The notes under the pieces: model-generated
The model's database searches: none
What the model was told of the DNA's origin: nothing
The model's input: the letters and a program-made list of their open reading frames with translations, nothing else
Position numbers and translations under genes: made by a program
Source of the DNA: Liquidambar formosana
Taxonomy: Eukaryota > Streptophyta > Magnoliopsida > Saxifragales > Altingiaceae
Assembly (NCBI GenBank): GCA_039720395.1
Contig: CM077834.1
Coordinates: 1,860,001-1,924,000, forward strand
Reading direction: 5' to 3'
Length of the DNA: 64,000 nucleotides
In this document: piece by piece, positions 1-11,820 of the stretch
Layout: each line of letters opens with the position of its first letter
Numbering within the stretch: the stretch's first letter is position 1

Positions 1-3000
1 AGATACCTATTGACAATGCTCTGTGTCACAAATGGTTTTGCATTTCATGATTTGCCATATAGTGAATTTGAATTTGGACATGCCAGTTTATAGAACTAAT
101 GACATATTGGATAATTTAACTCTTGGGGTCCCCAGCTCTATGAGGCTCCGATGGCTCATTAAAGGAACCCAGGACTTGCCGGGGCAGGAGGAAGATTGAG
201 AAAACGCACAGGGGCTTTCGGTCGTTTAATTCCTTAATTAATTACTCCATATAATCTAAAAATTAAGTGGATCATGGAATATGGGCTGAATAGTTAACTC
301 AGCCACGGTGTTCAGCTTTAGCCTTTAAATCATAATTATTATTATTATTTTGTTTTTGAAACTTGCAAACGGTCTCATTTTATTTCCGCATGGATAGCAA
401 GGAATGTTGGAAACCAACAACTACAATGGAAAAAAGAGAGAAAATGCAAATCATGAGGGAGAGATGCTGCAGCTTTCCATTTCATCGTATTCCTCTTGCT
501 GCCACACGAAAGAAGCATTCCAGAAGTACAAATATTCCTTGAGCTTCTGGAGTTCCTCCATGGTTCAATGGGTTGCCTTACTTTTCTCTCTCTTTTTTCC
601 CCCCTTTTTATTTTAACCCAAAAGAAAATGTTGGCAATGCTGGCTAAGATGGTATTAATAAAATTTAGAGTAATGAGCACTTGATTTAGAGAAGTACAAA
701 TCTTCTAAGGACATTTTTTTTTCCCACAAAGCAAACAACACACTTCAAAGCCATGCAATTACCCTCCCCCACTACCTTCCCTACCGCCCTCTGACATGGG
801 GGTGACATCCACATGGGTTTTGAGTTTAATCCCATATAAGTAAAATGTTAAATGGAAGAGGTAGGTGAGTTGATCAATCTAACACTACCCTTTGCAAATG
901 CATCCAAGAAAAACCAACCTTAGATTCCGTAAATAGGGGGTAAATGCATAAAGCACCATAATTGTGCTCAAGAACTTCAAACTTCAAGGGCCACAAAGCC
1001 CCATATATGGTTGGAGGACTTGTCTAAGTTGGAGGGCAATCTAGGCGTAGAGGTGCAACTAAGGCAGGCTCAACCCATCCAACCTGAGCCCAACTCATAA
1101 TATGGGCAAGTTTGGGAAACTATTGTTAATTAATGGGTTGGACTTGTCTAAATTGGAGGGCAAGTTTCCCCAACCCATAATAGGACAACCCTGCAACAGC
1201 GAAAGCCTCATCCCAGTGGCTAGGCGCAATCTATTTCCATTTACATGATGGGAACGGCTATTGCAACCCCCCATTCTTATAAGCCCACCCCTTTCCTTTT
1301 GGTTTTTAAGATTTCATGAAAAATATAAAAGGTTTTTGCAAAAACCAATCACTTGGTCCACTAGAAAACATCATTTTGAACAACTTTGCAGAAGAAAGTT
1401 TTTCCAAAATCTATCGTTTAGGTAGACTTTTTGGCAAAAAATGAAATAAATGCTATAAATGACTAAAAAGTATATTTAAACGATAGATTTAGGAAAAACT
1501 TTCTTCTACAAAGTTGTTCAAAATGATGTTTTCTAGTGGACACTATGGCCGGTTTTGATAAAAACTTTTTATATTTTGTATAGAACCTTAAAAACCTAAA
1601 GGATGGGGGGTGGGCTTATAAGAATGGGGGGTTGCAATAGCCGTTCCCTTACATAATCTATTGAAAAAAACAAAAAACTAGTTTGAAATCATAAGCTACT
1701 ACTATGTTTTATCACCACCACCAAGAAGAGATAGCAACGATTCAAGGAATCTCAACTGAGTAGAGAAAATTTTTCTTCTTTCATTATCTTTATTAATTAT
1801 CTGCCTGATCAATAAGCCATATTTTAGTAAATCTCTAGCCAATGAGAGTAGCAACAATTGGAGGAGTGGAGTGAGTTCGCGTTGCTTTTGATCTTTTGTG
1901 TCTTATCAAGACTAAAATTATGGATTATTTGGACATGTATTACCTTGTTTTTACTGTAAGTAGTGTGGAGAGGGTCGGCCTTGTTTTTTGGGCACAAGAG
2001 TACCCTTTGGCCAGTCTTCTTGCTCACCTTTATATTATTCTATATTTATATAAATAAATTGAGTTTCTTATCACAAGCGAGTGTGAATTTTGTTTAAAAA
2101 TTCCATCTAGATAGATGAAATTTTCCAAATTCCATCGTTTAAAAAAGGAAGTTTCAAACAAAATTCTATTTTTAAATTCGAACTTTTAAAAAAATTAGCC
2201 AAAAATAAAAATAAAAAAACTTTATAAATCCCACTTAAAAATTATGAACTTTAAAAATCCCATCATTTTAAAAACCTGGATGTTAACTAATGTCAAGTTG
2301 GCAATAGTCTTATTCATGTTTAAGGGGTTGCTCTGATTGAAGGTTTAGATACCTATATATTGACAATGCTCTCATTCACAAATGGTTTTGCATTTCATGA
2401 TTTGCCATATAGTGAATTTGAATTTGGACGTGCCAGTTTATAGAACTAATGACATATTGGAAAATTGAACTCTTGGGGTCCCCAGCTCGATCAGGCTCTG
2501 ATGGGTCATTAAGGGGGAACCCAGGACCTGCAGGGCAGGAGGAAAATTGAGAAAACGCACAGGGGCTTTCGGTCATTTAATCGCTTAATTAATTACTCCA
2601 TATAATCTAAAAATTAAGCGGATCATGGAATATGGGCTGAATAGTTAACTCAGCCACGGGTGTTTAGCTTTATCCTTTAAATCATAAAAAATATATATAT
2701 ATTTTTTGAAACATGCAAATGGTCTCATTTTATTTCCGCATGGATAGTAAGGAATGTTGGAAACCAACAACTACAATGAAAAAACGAGAGAGGAAATGCA
2801 AATCATGAGGGAGAGTTGCTGCAGCTTTCCATTTCATCGTATTACATGATCTTTTTACGCTGCTGGCCCACACGAGTAATTTCATGGGCAATTCTTCCTT
2901 CCTTCTGGACCCCAGCTTATTGTGTTTGCTGAGTCTTTCCCATTAAAGGGCAATTTTATTCCCTAGTGAAGCAACAAGGAAAAGAGGGAGTTCAAAAGGG

Positions 3001-3883
3001 TGAATTTTGGGAAAAAAAAAAAAAAAGAAGAAAAATAAGAGAATATACGAAGAGAGAACAACAAAATACAACATGGTTTGGACAATGCTTTACATCTTAC
3101 TTATCAAATTTTCAGTCTTAATTTTCTTTACAATAAAAACAATCCAATTGTGAGACATCTGTTGCATATCCAGATGTCAACCTATTAAATTTGATTGTTT
3201 TCATAAAAGGAAGAAAATATCAGAGCACCTCTAACGGTTAGCCCAAGCCAAATTTTAATTCAATTTCAAGAAGATGTTGTTCCGATGATAAGTCATTCCT
3301 CTAACTAAATTTGGCTTTGAGTCGGACATAGCTAGGGAGTATGGGGTTTAGATTGTTCCACGTGTACAACTCAAATTAATGTGTAATCGATATTTGGTTA
3401 GAGCTAAAATGGGTTTTGAATTATTGTAGCAAGTCCAGCTAAATTTTAGATTTTGACACTTTTAACGGGTTAAAATATAGCTTTGACTTCTGCAAAATGG
3501 TTAGAATCATTGGTGTTGCTACTCCATTTGATTGAAGAGAAGAAAAGAAAGCGAAGGAAATTTTAAGAAAATGGGTTCATATCAGGTGGACCCATCCTTC
3601 GATGTTGGACCGATCTCAATGGACCAACTAATGTGCGCATGGAAGCATAAGCACAAATCAGGCTAGACCTCTACTGAGCCGAGGATGCCAGCCCATTAAG
3701 GAAAGAAATGTCTTCCTTACATTTTTGCAAAACCATACTAGCCCACCCACACACGCACTCACATGGAATAAAAATTAATATTTTCACATGTAAACTCCAC
3801 ACTTGCTAATCAAAAGCATAGAAGGCAGATGTACTCCGTATGAAAGCAAACACTAAAACAAGATCATAAAACAGATAGACATC
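1..3883. repeat. 3' flank block of RLP-A (block X, copy 1)
   Basis: Non-coding. It contains two direct copies of a roughly 600-bp unit, at about 1-690 and 2348-2960; both begin near 'gacaatgctct' and share 'cacaaatggttttgcattt'. The whole block is repeated downstream of RLP-C at about 40190-45840, where the same unit occurs at about 40190 and 43110. A short 'ttccatctag' unit near 2100 recurs near 39830 and 42870. The short ORFs here are not shared as proteins between copies, so I call no gene. Confidence 0.75.
1250..1648. mobile_element. MITE with long terminal inverted repeats, MULE-like, 9-bp TSD
   Basis: The ends are near-perfect inverted repeats starting 'gggaacggctattgcaacc' and extending more than 40 bp. 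The interior continues as a longer imperfect palindrome around 1360-1530. The flanks are 'ttacatgat' on the left and 'ttacataat' on the right, a 9-bp duplication with one mismatch. The paralogous block at about 42060 reads straight through as 'tttacatgatctattg', the empty site. A 9-bp duplication with long TIRs is typical of Mutator-like elements. There is no transposase, so it is non-autonomous. Confidence 0.85.
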
Positions 3884-3889
3884 ACTTAC
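3884..3889 (-). other. Putative 3'UTR splice donor (GTAAGT) of RLP-A
   Basis: On the minus strand the sequence about 22 nt after the stop codon reads 'ttgggtaagtgatg', a strong GT donor. The same motif lies at the same distance from the stop in RLP-B and RLP-C. A 3'UTR intron is, from memory, known in Cf-9-type genes. The acceptor was not identified. Confidence 0.5.
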
Positions 3890-3911
3890 CCAAGAAGGCC
3901 ACTTGAATTTG

Positions 3912-6900
3912 CTAATTCCTTCTTCCTTCACGTCTACGGGCACTCTTGTAAGCCCTTCTCGCTTTCTTAAGATTTTTTCCTTCGACGAGCCTTACAAGCC
4001 ATTCAAGTTTTCCAGTTGACAGCATAAGACATCCCATAGCCAATCCGAATACCATTCCACATCCATACCCCATCGCCACTGCTTTCCATCCAAAGCCACT
4101 TGCAGACTCATGATTGTCGTCTTCTCGGAATATCGACGGTGGTGGTGGTTGTAGTGCCTCATCATCGTTGCATTTCTTCAATAAGGGAACTCCACACAAT
4201 TCCTTGTTCCCAATGTAAGAATCATTTGCAAATGTGTTAAATTGTTTGCCTTGAGGTATTCGTCCCACGAGACGGTTTTGCGAAAGGTTTAAGAATGCAA
4301 GAAATGTCAAACTTGTCAATTGCTCAGGAATGTTGCCACTGATGTTGTTCCAAGAGAGGTCTAAGGCTTCAAGCTTTGTCAAATTCTCCAGCGATGATGG
4401 GATAGAACCTGTAAGGTGGTTGTGAGAAATGTTGAGCCCTCGGAGCGAATTAAGCATTCCAATCGAATTTGGAATCTCTCCATGGAATTTGTTGTTTGAC
4501 AAATCAAAAGTTGTCAAAATGGTTAGGATTTTCACAAATTCGATCTCCACCCCTTTCACCGTAAGCATCATAGAATCTTGATAATAATTTTCCTCCACTG
4601 TCGTCACAAACGATGGGGTGCCCACACCCATATATTCCAATTTGGCTTCATATGAATTCATCATAGCCTTCAAATTTTGTATGTATCTTGTTGGCAAATG
4701 GCCACTAAAATCATTGCCAGAGAGGTCTAGAATTCGTAACTTAGGGAAGGGATGTTTTACCTTGGAACCCCTTATGGGACCATAGAATCTATTAGATCGT
4801 AAGACAAGAACCTGTAACTCTGGAAGAGTTTGCAACCAAAAGGGGAATATATCCTTCATCTTGTTGTTTCCAAGATTTAGGACTTCCAAGTTTCTACAAT
4901 TGACTAAAGATTGTGGTACTGACCCTTCCAATTGATTTTCGTTTAAGGCAATACTCCTCAAGCTATTGCCCTTTGCAAACATCCTAGGGATGGTGCCATG
5001 AAATCTGTTCTTTTGTAGATCAAACACCAAAAGATTATTGCTGAAGTTCCCCAAACATAGTGGAATTTGGCCACTCAAACTGTTATTAGACAAATTAAGA
5101 ATTTCGAGGGAACTCAAATTGCAAATCAACAAGGGATCTCTCCAGTCAATTTATTGTTTGAGATTGAAAAGACTCTCATGAAACGTGCTGGAATTGGAAG
5201 TGGTCCTTCAAGCAAGTTGGAATGAAGGTCAAGATATCGAAGATTCTTCCATGGAAGCTGCTCTACACTTGTCAGAAAGTTGAGAGAAAGATCTAGATAA
5301 GATAATGAATCCTTCCCCATGTTCCACGCCCATTTTGGAATCTGACCATGAATTTTGTTGTTGGAAAGGTCTAGCTGTTGCAAATTCTCTAGGGTTCTTA
5401 AGAATTTTGGGAATTCACTTAAGTTGCAAGAAGACAATCTCAAATAAGACAATAAGGGCAAGGTAGAGTTGACATGGTTGATGGTGGTCAATGATAGACT
5501 AGTATTAGAAAGATCAAGAATATCTAGATTTTTGAGAATCGAAAATTTGTCTAGTTCCACACTCCCGCTTAAATTATTCGATGAGAGCACGAGAAGAGTG
5601 AGGTTCACGAGTTGAAAGATTGACCTTGGAAGTGAACCGTGTAGCTCATTACTATCTAGATAGACTTCTTGTAATGAATTATATTGAAATTCATGAATAT
5701 GACCGGTGAGATGGTTATAACCCAGGTCTAATGAAACCAACGATGGCAGAGTAAACACCCAAGATGGAATGGTCCCGTTGAGTGAGTTATTGAATAATCC
5801 AAGCCTGCTTAGATTTGGAAATATTTGGAACGGAATGGGGCCAACTAGCTGATTGCTTGAGAGTTCTAGAGTACCAAGTCGTGTCAGGTTTGACAATGTT
5901 GATGGGATCTCACCTGTGAATTTGTTGCCTGAGAGGTCCAAATGAGTGATTTGTGTAAGATTACCAAGAGATGCTGGAACTGACCCTGAGAAGCCACTGA
6001 GTGAGAGATCCAACTCATTCAACGACTTTAGATTGCCGATTGAACCGGGTAGTTCTCCTGAGAAACTCAAGTAGGAGAGTTTCAAAAACTTGAAGGGACT
6101 ACTCCAATTAACCTTTGGAAGATGACAAGTGTAAAAATTGTTAAACGATAAGTCAAGCTTCTGTAGGTTTGGTAAGCGAAAAATGTAATCAGGAAAATTC
6201 CCGTGCAATCCACAAGAATCAAGACTGAGAGATGTCAAAGAAGAAGATAGATTTGAAAGGGAACCAAGTTCAACTGTGGACATGTTTACCCCACCGAGAT
6301 TAAGTTGTCTCAATTCCGTTAGGTTTTGAACCAACTTTTTCATGTTAAGAGTATCAAGTCTCAACAAAGTAGTCCCGGTATATCTGTTGAAATTATAAGA
6401 AAGATCAAGTGAAACCAATTTGGACATGTGGGAGATTTCTAATGGAATATGGCCAGAAAATACAGAGTGGGAGAGGTTGAGATGAGTCAAACTTGTCAAC
6501 CGACTAAAGTCAGATGAAATTCGGGAGCCATTAAAGTCATTGAAAGCAAGGTTAAGCCATTGGAGGTGAGGAAGGAGAAAGAGGCTGCTATTGGAATGGA
6601 TGGTTCCCTGAAGTCGACTGCAACTGAGTTCTAGGCCAATAACATGACCCGTCACTGTATCGCATGTGACCCCATCCCATGAGCTGCAATCAGTACCCTC
6701 ATCCCAGCTAAGCAATTTTGGCTGAGATTTATCACACCGACCCACAGAAGCAGAACTATTGATGGAAAGGGTTTTCTTGAACTGCATCAAGGCAAAGCTC
6801 TGGTCAAGAGGGCATAGTCGGGTAGAAGAAGAATTAGAAGAGAAAGAAGAAGCACAATTAACTTGAGAATGAAAAGGAAAGAAAAGGAGAAAGAGGCACA

Positions 6901-6913
6901 TTAACCATCCCAT
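3912..6913 (-). pseudogene. RLP-A: Cf-9/RLP7-type LRR receptor-like protein, one-base frameshift
   Basis: The ATG at 6913 opens a 595-aa frame with a signal peptide (MGWLMCLFLLFFPF, probable cleavage near VNCA), an LRR N-terminal cap (about residues 34-100) and plant extracellular LRRs. It stops at about 5126, after GEIPC. A second 406-aa frame begins at about 5132 (its first codon is TTG, not ATG). It carries the remaining LRRs, the non-LRR island, the last LRRs, an acidic segment (DDEALQPPP), a transmembrane helix with a GxxxG chain (GYGCGMVFGLAMG) and a basic tail ending GRRN. RLP-B and RLP-C have 11 bases between 'attgc' and 'gggatct' where A has 10, so one base is missing; otherwise the protein would be about 1000 aa. 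The usual CCSW of the cap is CSSW here. It has only one copy of the SFSGELP-type unit. The promoter and 3'UTR donor are conserved, so it died recently, or the deletion is an assembly error. Confidence 0.85.
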
Positions 6914-6987
6914 TTCTCCTTCAAGATATGAAAGACTAAGATACGGTGGATAGTTGAGAGAAAAAGCATATATAAAGGGAGATGAAC

Positions 6988-7011
6988 ACTTATATATACC
7001 CTCAGGTCAAC
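6988..7011 (-). promoter_or_regulatory. RLP-A core promoter: TATA box and W-box
   Basis: On the minus strand TATATATAAGT (6988-6998) lies about 75 bp upstream of the ATG. It is preceded by GTTGACC (7005-7011), a W-box core that WRKY factors bind in defence promoters. The same arrangement precedes RLP-B and RLP-C. Direct WRKY regulation is inferred. Confidence 0.6.
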
Positions 7012-8767
7012 AAAAAATATAGTCAAGTCTTTCTAAGGTCTAGCCTATCAATTCAGTGCGTGGAATAGTGCTTAAGGTGTGTGATGCAATCTTTTTCACC
7101 TCTGCTAGTACTCCGAATATCAGCTGTTTGCTGGGTAGGACTCGAGAGAAGAAAAGATGGGAAAAAACAACCACCGCTTAGTTTTGACTCTCAAGGGACT
7201 CGATAAAATGAGTGATTGAGGACTAATTCAATTTCCAATGGATATCCAAATGCATTCAAAAATAGTTTTGAATGAATAATTGTGATAAAAAAAAAATTCG
7301 TTGAATTCTTTTATTGTTGAGAAGGGAGCTGTTGTGGTGATTAAAGGAAACCACTGTCATCGACAAGAGTGGACCACTACAAAATGGACCAATAGGTGTT
7401 GCTTGGTCGAAATGCCCATCGGTAACTAAAATTTCATTGTTTCAAACTATAATAATCAAGGCAAAAAAGACTACTTAGTCCAGTTGTTTTTACAGCATTA
7501 ATTATTGATAATTTTATATCAAATTAATTATTAAGGCAAATATTTAGAGAGTTTCAACAGCCCGTAATTGACGCGCAAAACTAGAACTGACACCGTAATT
7601 GACACGCAAAACTAGAATTGACACCATAGAATGCGACTAGGACAATAGCAATGTAGGAGCCTTCTATGGGGCAGAGGTGATGGGTGAGGAAATAGGGGAC
7701 CGTATCCAATTAATTCAATTGTAGGATTGAATGGTTTTGAACTCTTTACCATCACTCTTTTTCCAAGTGAGTGTGGCATTAAGGACCACCACGCTAGAGG
7801 ACAAAAAGATAAGATGAAGACCTATCCCTGTTAACTTTACACTAGAGTCTTTGTTGATGAAACTGTCCTGCTCAAATGAATCAATTCAATCTCCAGTGGA
7901 CATCAAGTGCCTTATAATATGGTTCCAAATAAATAAAATTTAAAATAAGAAATTTCAATAAAATTCAAGGAAAAATGAAAAAAACCATTAAAGGGATGAT
8001 TTTGTGAGTATGGCTAGCACTTCTTACCAACCATATTGTTCTTACTCAAAGGCTCTTGTACGATTCTTTGAACCATAGTTCAATTAGCCTGTAAACTAGA
8101 ATCGACACTATAGAATGCAAATAAACTAAAAGACAAAATTAAGATTGGACTAGGAAGACCTGTCCATGTTAACTTTGCGCTAAAGTCTTGATGATGGAAC
8201 TGTCATGGTTAAATGAAGGACCCGTTACTCTTTTTCCGAGTATGGCTTCAAGGACCAAGCCAACTTGTGCTACGTGTGTGTCTTTGAGGCTCTTGTACAA
8301 TTTTTTCCAAGAGTCCGTAATTGATACTTCAAAACTGAATTAGTGCCACATAACGTGAATATAGAGCATTCCATATCCAATAAATGGAAGCGACTTTGGA
8401 AGAAATGTTACGTATGGAAATAAGAGGCTGTGTAAGACTGATCATGAATTGAGACATGTAATAAAGTCTTTCCACGGCCCTGGCCCATCAAATCAATGGA
8501 CTGAATGGAGTAGGTCTAGATTTTGAGTTTGGATTGTTGGATGTTGAGGACCAAAGCCAGAGGACATACCATATGGTCCGGTCCATGTTATATATAGCTT
8601 TGTCATAAAAGTCTTAGGTTGTTGGGAATGGAATAGTTCCTTTGCACTAAAAGTCTTTGATTGTTGAACAAAGCACCTGTAATGATGTAGCTTAATTTGC
8701 AATAAAAGTGTCATTAGTTGAAAGATGGCTTATGTACCAATCTTGAAAGATGGAATTGTTTGGGTGT
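7012..8767. repeat. RLP-A upstream flank, then R2 repeat copy (about 7530-8767)
   Basis: No gene seen. From about 7530 the sequence matches the R2 family ('ggcaaatatttagagagttt', 'gcaaaactagaa', 'cctgtccatgttaacttt', 'gtctttggttgttgggaatg'). Other copies lie near 16260, 26180, 32850, 36670, 51030, 61130 and 63400. Short ORFs inside it change or break from copy to copy. Confidence 0.7.
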
Positions 8768-11700
8768 TGTCACACCCCATTTTTGTCACCTTAGCTAGGA
8801 TTCATCATTTCATGTAGCTTTTTGTGTTCTTTTCGAGTCTAGTCTTTTGCATTGAGTTTCTATGGCATTGAATATGATGTGTATGAATTTTGGGGCGATT
8901 TGGAGTTCATTTCAATAGTTAATAAGAAATTCTGCAACTTTGAGGGCATAATCGTCTTTTAAGTCGTATATTTTCCATTTGACTTTGAAATGAGTCCCGA
9001 GTCATTCCCTTGAGTTCATATGGATATATAAAGTCTATATATAGGTTCAATTGGATAAACTAATGGTTTAAGGTCAATTCGGTTTATAACGGTTCAGGTT
9101 GGCTAAAAGACCATTTTTTGGTTCGCTCAAATTGACTCACAAGATGCACTCAATTTTCTCTCATTTAACTTCAATTGGGTTTTATTTACATCCTAAACAT
9201 GTTTAAAAAGGTTAAATTTTGATTTGGAAAGCATTTGGTTCAACCTTGTGTGCAAACCCTAGCTTAGCGACAGTAGTGCACCATGGTTAGCCACCTTTGT
9301 AAAACCTAACCATACACCCATGGTTAATGATTTTTGTCCTAAAATGTCCAAAAATGTGTTCCCCTTCAAACCACGGTCGTTTTAGCTTTTATTTTTTCAA
9401 AATCAAACTTAATTTGACCCCTGTATGACTTCTGGAAGGATTAGGAGTCAAAACCAGAGTGGACTAGAAAGAGGCCTCGGGTAACCGTCCGGGGCTGGAA
9501 GGTCAGCCGTCAAGGCCTAGATGGCTAACTGTCCAGGCCTAGTTGGTCACCCGAGGACTCCGTCTTCAAATAGGAATCTGACTCCTTCTTCCCTCCTATG
9601 ACGAATTCCTCCGCCCTTGCAAGTTATTTCCTCCTAGAATTGAGTAAATTTGAGTTGTTTGAGCACCAACAGAGTCTCTAATAGCCCTAGGATCATTATT
9701 TAATGAATTAATCTTAGCCATTGGTTTATTAGGTCAGTCCCCTAAATAAAGAACATAATATTCAGCACATAAAGGGGTCACAAGTGCACTTTATGCTTAG
9801 ATAGAGAGGGAGTTACGAGTTGGGAGAGCTAAAGAACATCAAAGGGAGGTTCTTCAACCCTAGGTAAGCAAGGAAACAAGGACTTTGAAGGCAAGAGAAG
9901 CTCTACAAGAGGTAAACACCCTTTCAATTACTGAATTTAGGCTTTTCTCCTTCTTCTCCTCCTTTTTTCTTTATGATAGTTCCGGTGCATGTAGTTGTTC
10001 CGCATGTTAGTTAAATTCGATGTTTTTATAATGTTATATGGATGATTCTAAGATGATTCCTGGTTTTATATGTTTGATAACCCTTAGTTTACTGAGGGTT
10101 TGAAAGCATTATTCTTTGTGTTCCTTTGAAATCATGCATATTACATATAGCTTATTTGCTGTGATTATTGTCATGAATTGATGTTTCTGTTAGTTAATAT
10201 ATATAATATGAATGATATTCATGATGATTTGAGCATATGTTAGAGTCGTTTCATAGGTTGTTAAGCATATTTGTGAAATTAAGGATTCGATAACCCTAAA
10301 TTCATGCAAGTTTTATACAGCATGCTTAGGATAATTTTATGAGTTGTTGCTCATCATAGTCATTCTATATATGCTGCCTATGGTTGAATCATGCTAGGTT
10401 TGCATTCATATAGTGGATTTTATAGGTTTTTTTGGAGATATTATCATTTTCTAAGGATAATTATCTTTTTCGTTAAGTAGGGTTTTACATGAGAGCTTTC
10501 TGTGATGTGTTTAAGCGTGAAATCACTTCTATTGTGTTATAATATATATATTTTACGTAGGATATGATGATTGCATCTCCCCATAACGACTTTTTTATGT
10601 GAAATTATTTTAGGATAATTTTGCTTAAGAAAGCTCGCCGTAGGAAGGTCTGTTTTCATATCTTACATAAAATATCATATTTTTGGTTAGAATAAACCTT
10701 GTTATCATATTTATTGATATTGTTGGATGTTCTCATGATTGTTAGTGTGTTTTTATAGGTTTTTTTGCATGTTAGTCAGGTCGTTGCATGTAGGGTTGTG
10801 TTAGGGTTCTTATTTATTCATTACTCTTGTTATTTGCATGATTAATGGATGATTTTAGGCCTTAATATGATTTCATCCAGATTAGTATTCTGTTATTTTT
10901 GCATTATTTTGAGTACTTGTAAGGGTGCAAATAGGTGCAATAATCGCCTTATTGCAAATAAGGTTGTTATCGCTTAAGCTTGCTATTGCTTGGAGAAGAT
11001 TGCACAAGGTAAGTAGGGTATGAAGTGCCCTAATTCACTTTTCTTAACTTTTCCTTTCTCTTCTTCCTTTCTAGGGTTATCTTCTAATACGGATGCATGG
11101 TCATTACTAGAGGTTTCCTTACAAAATAATTTGTCTTTTCATCAAGGTTTCTATCTTGAGGAAGTTGTTTCAAACTTGGTTTATTTATTAAATTCTCTTT
11201 TAAATAAGGAAACTTAGAGTTTTTATCATGAGTCCGTATTAGGATTTAACCCTATTTTTTTCGAACTACGTGGACTTTGATCCATGTATTTCCATGCATG
11301 GTACGTAAGCGCTCAATTGATGTTCAAGTCCATCCTAGGATACTAAGTATTCTAGGTTTTCTTTTTCTTTTATTCATTTATCCGTCACATATGATTGTTA
11401 GTGGAATAGGATAGATTCTTGTTATTTCATTATCTATCTCTTGTGATTGCTAGTGGAGTAGGATGGATTTGTGATTGATTTGCAAGCTGTATTTTATTGA
11501 TTGATATTGATTTGCATGTGATTAAGTTATTAAATTAGCTCAATCAAATTAAGAGACCAACTCGGGCGATGTGGGTGTCTATGGGCTTAGCCCAGAACCT
11601 TCTCACATCTTAACTTAGCCCCCGAATCCAATTTTCTGGTTTTAAAGACTTTGCTTTTTCTTTTAAAATGGAGTTATGAGGTTTTTGGAAATAAAAAATT

Positions 11701-11815
11701 TTTATGGTTTTCCTCTTTTCCTTAAAAAATGAGGTGGCGACTCCTTTCCTTTGTTGTCTTTCACATCCACATTATTTTGCCAAATCCTCGTGGGCCGCTT
11801 TTTCATGGTTTCATA
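8768..11815. mobile_element. Solo LTR or LARD-like insertion, about 3.05 kb, 5-bp TSD
   Basis: The R2/R1 junction, intact at 27390-27430 ('gggtgtcactgctgactagtcc'), is split here. 'ggtgt' occurs at 8763-8767 and again at 11816-11820, followed by 'cactatagactagtcc'. The insert begins 'tgtcacacccca', a common start of plant Gypsy LTRs. Near its end are 'ggtggcgactcc' (11733) and 'gtgggccgctttt', motifs I associate with large plant Gypsy LTRs. There are no gag or pol reading frames. Around 9470-9560 a short degenerate GC-rich repeat (variants of 'gtccaggcctagttggtcac') sits in otherwise AT-rich DNA. The clean empty-site comparison favours a solo LTR; an internally deleted element remains possible. 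Confidence 0.7.
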
Positions 11816-11820
11816 GGTGT

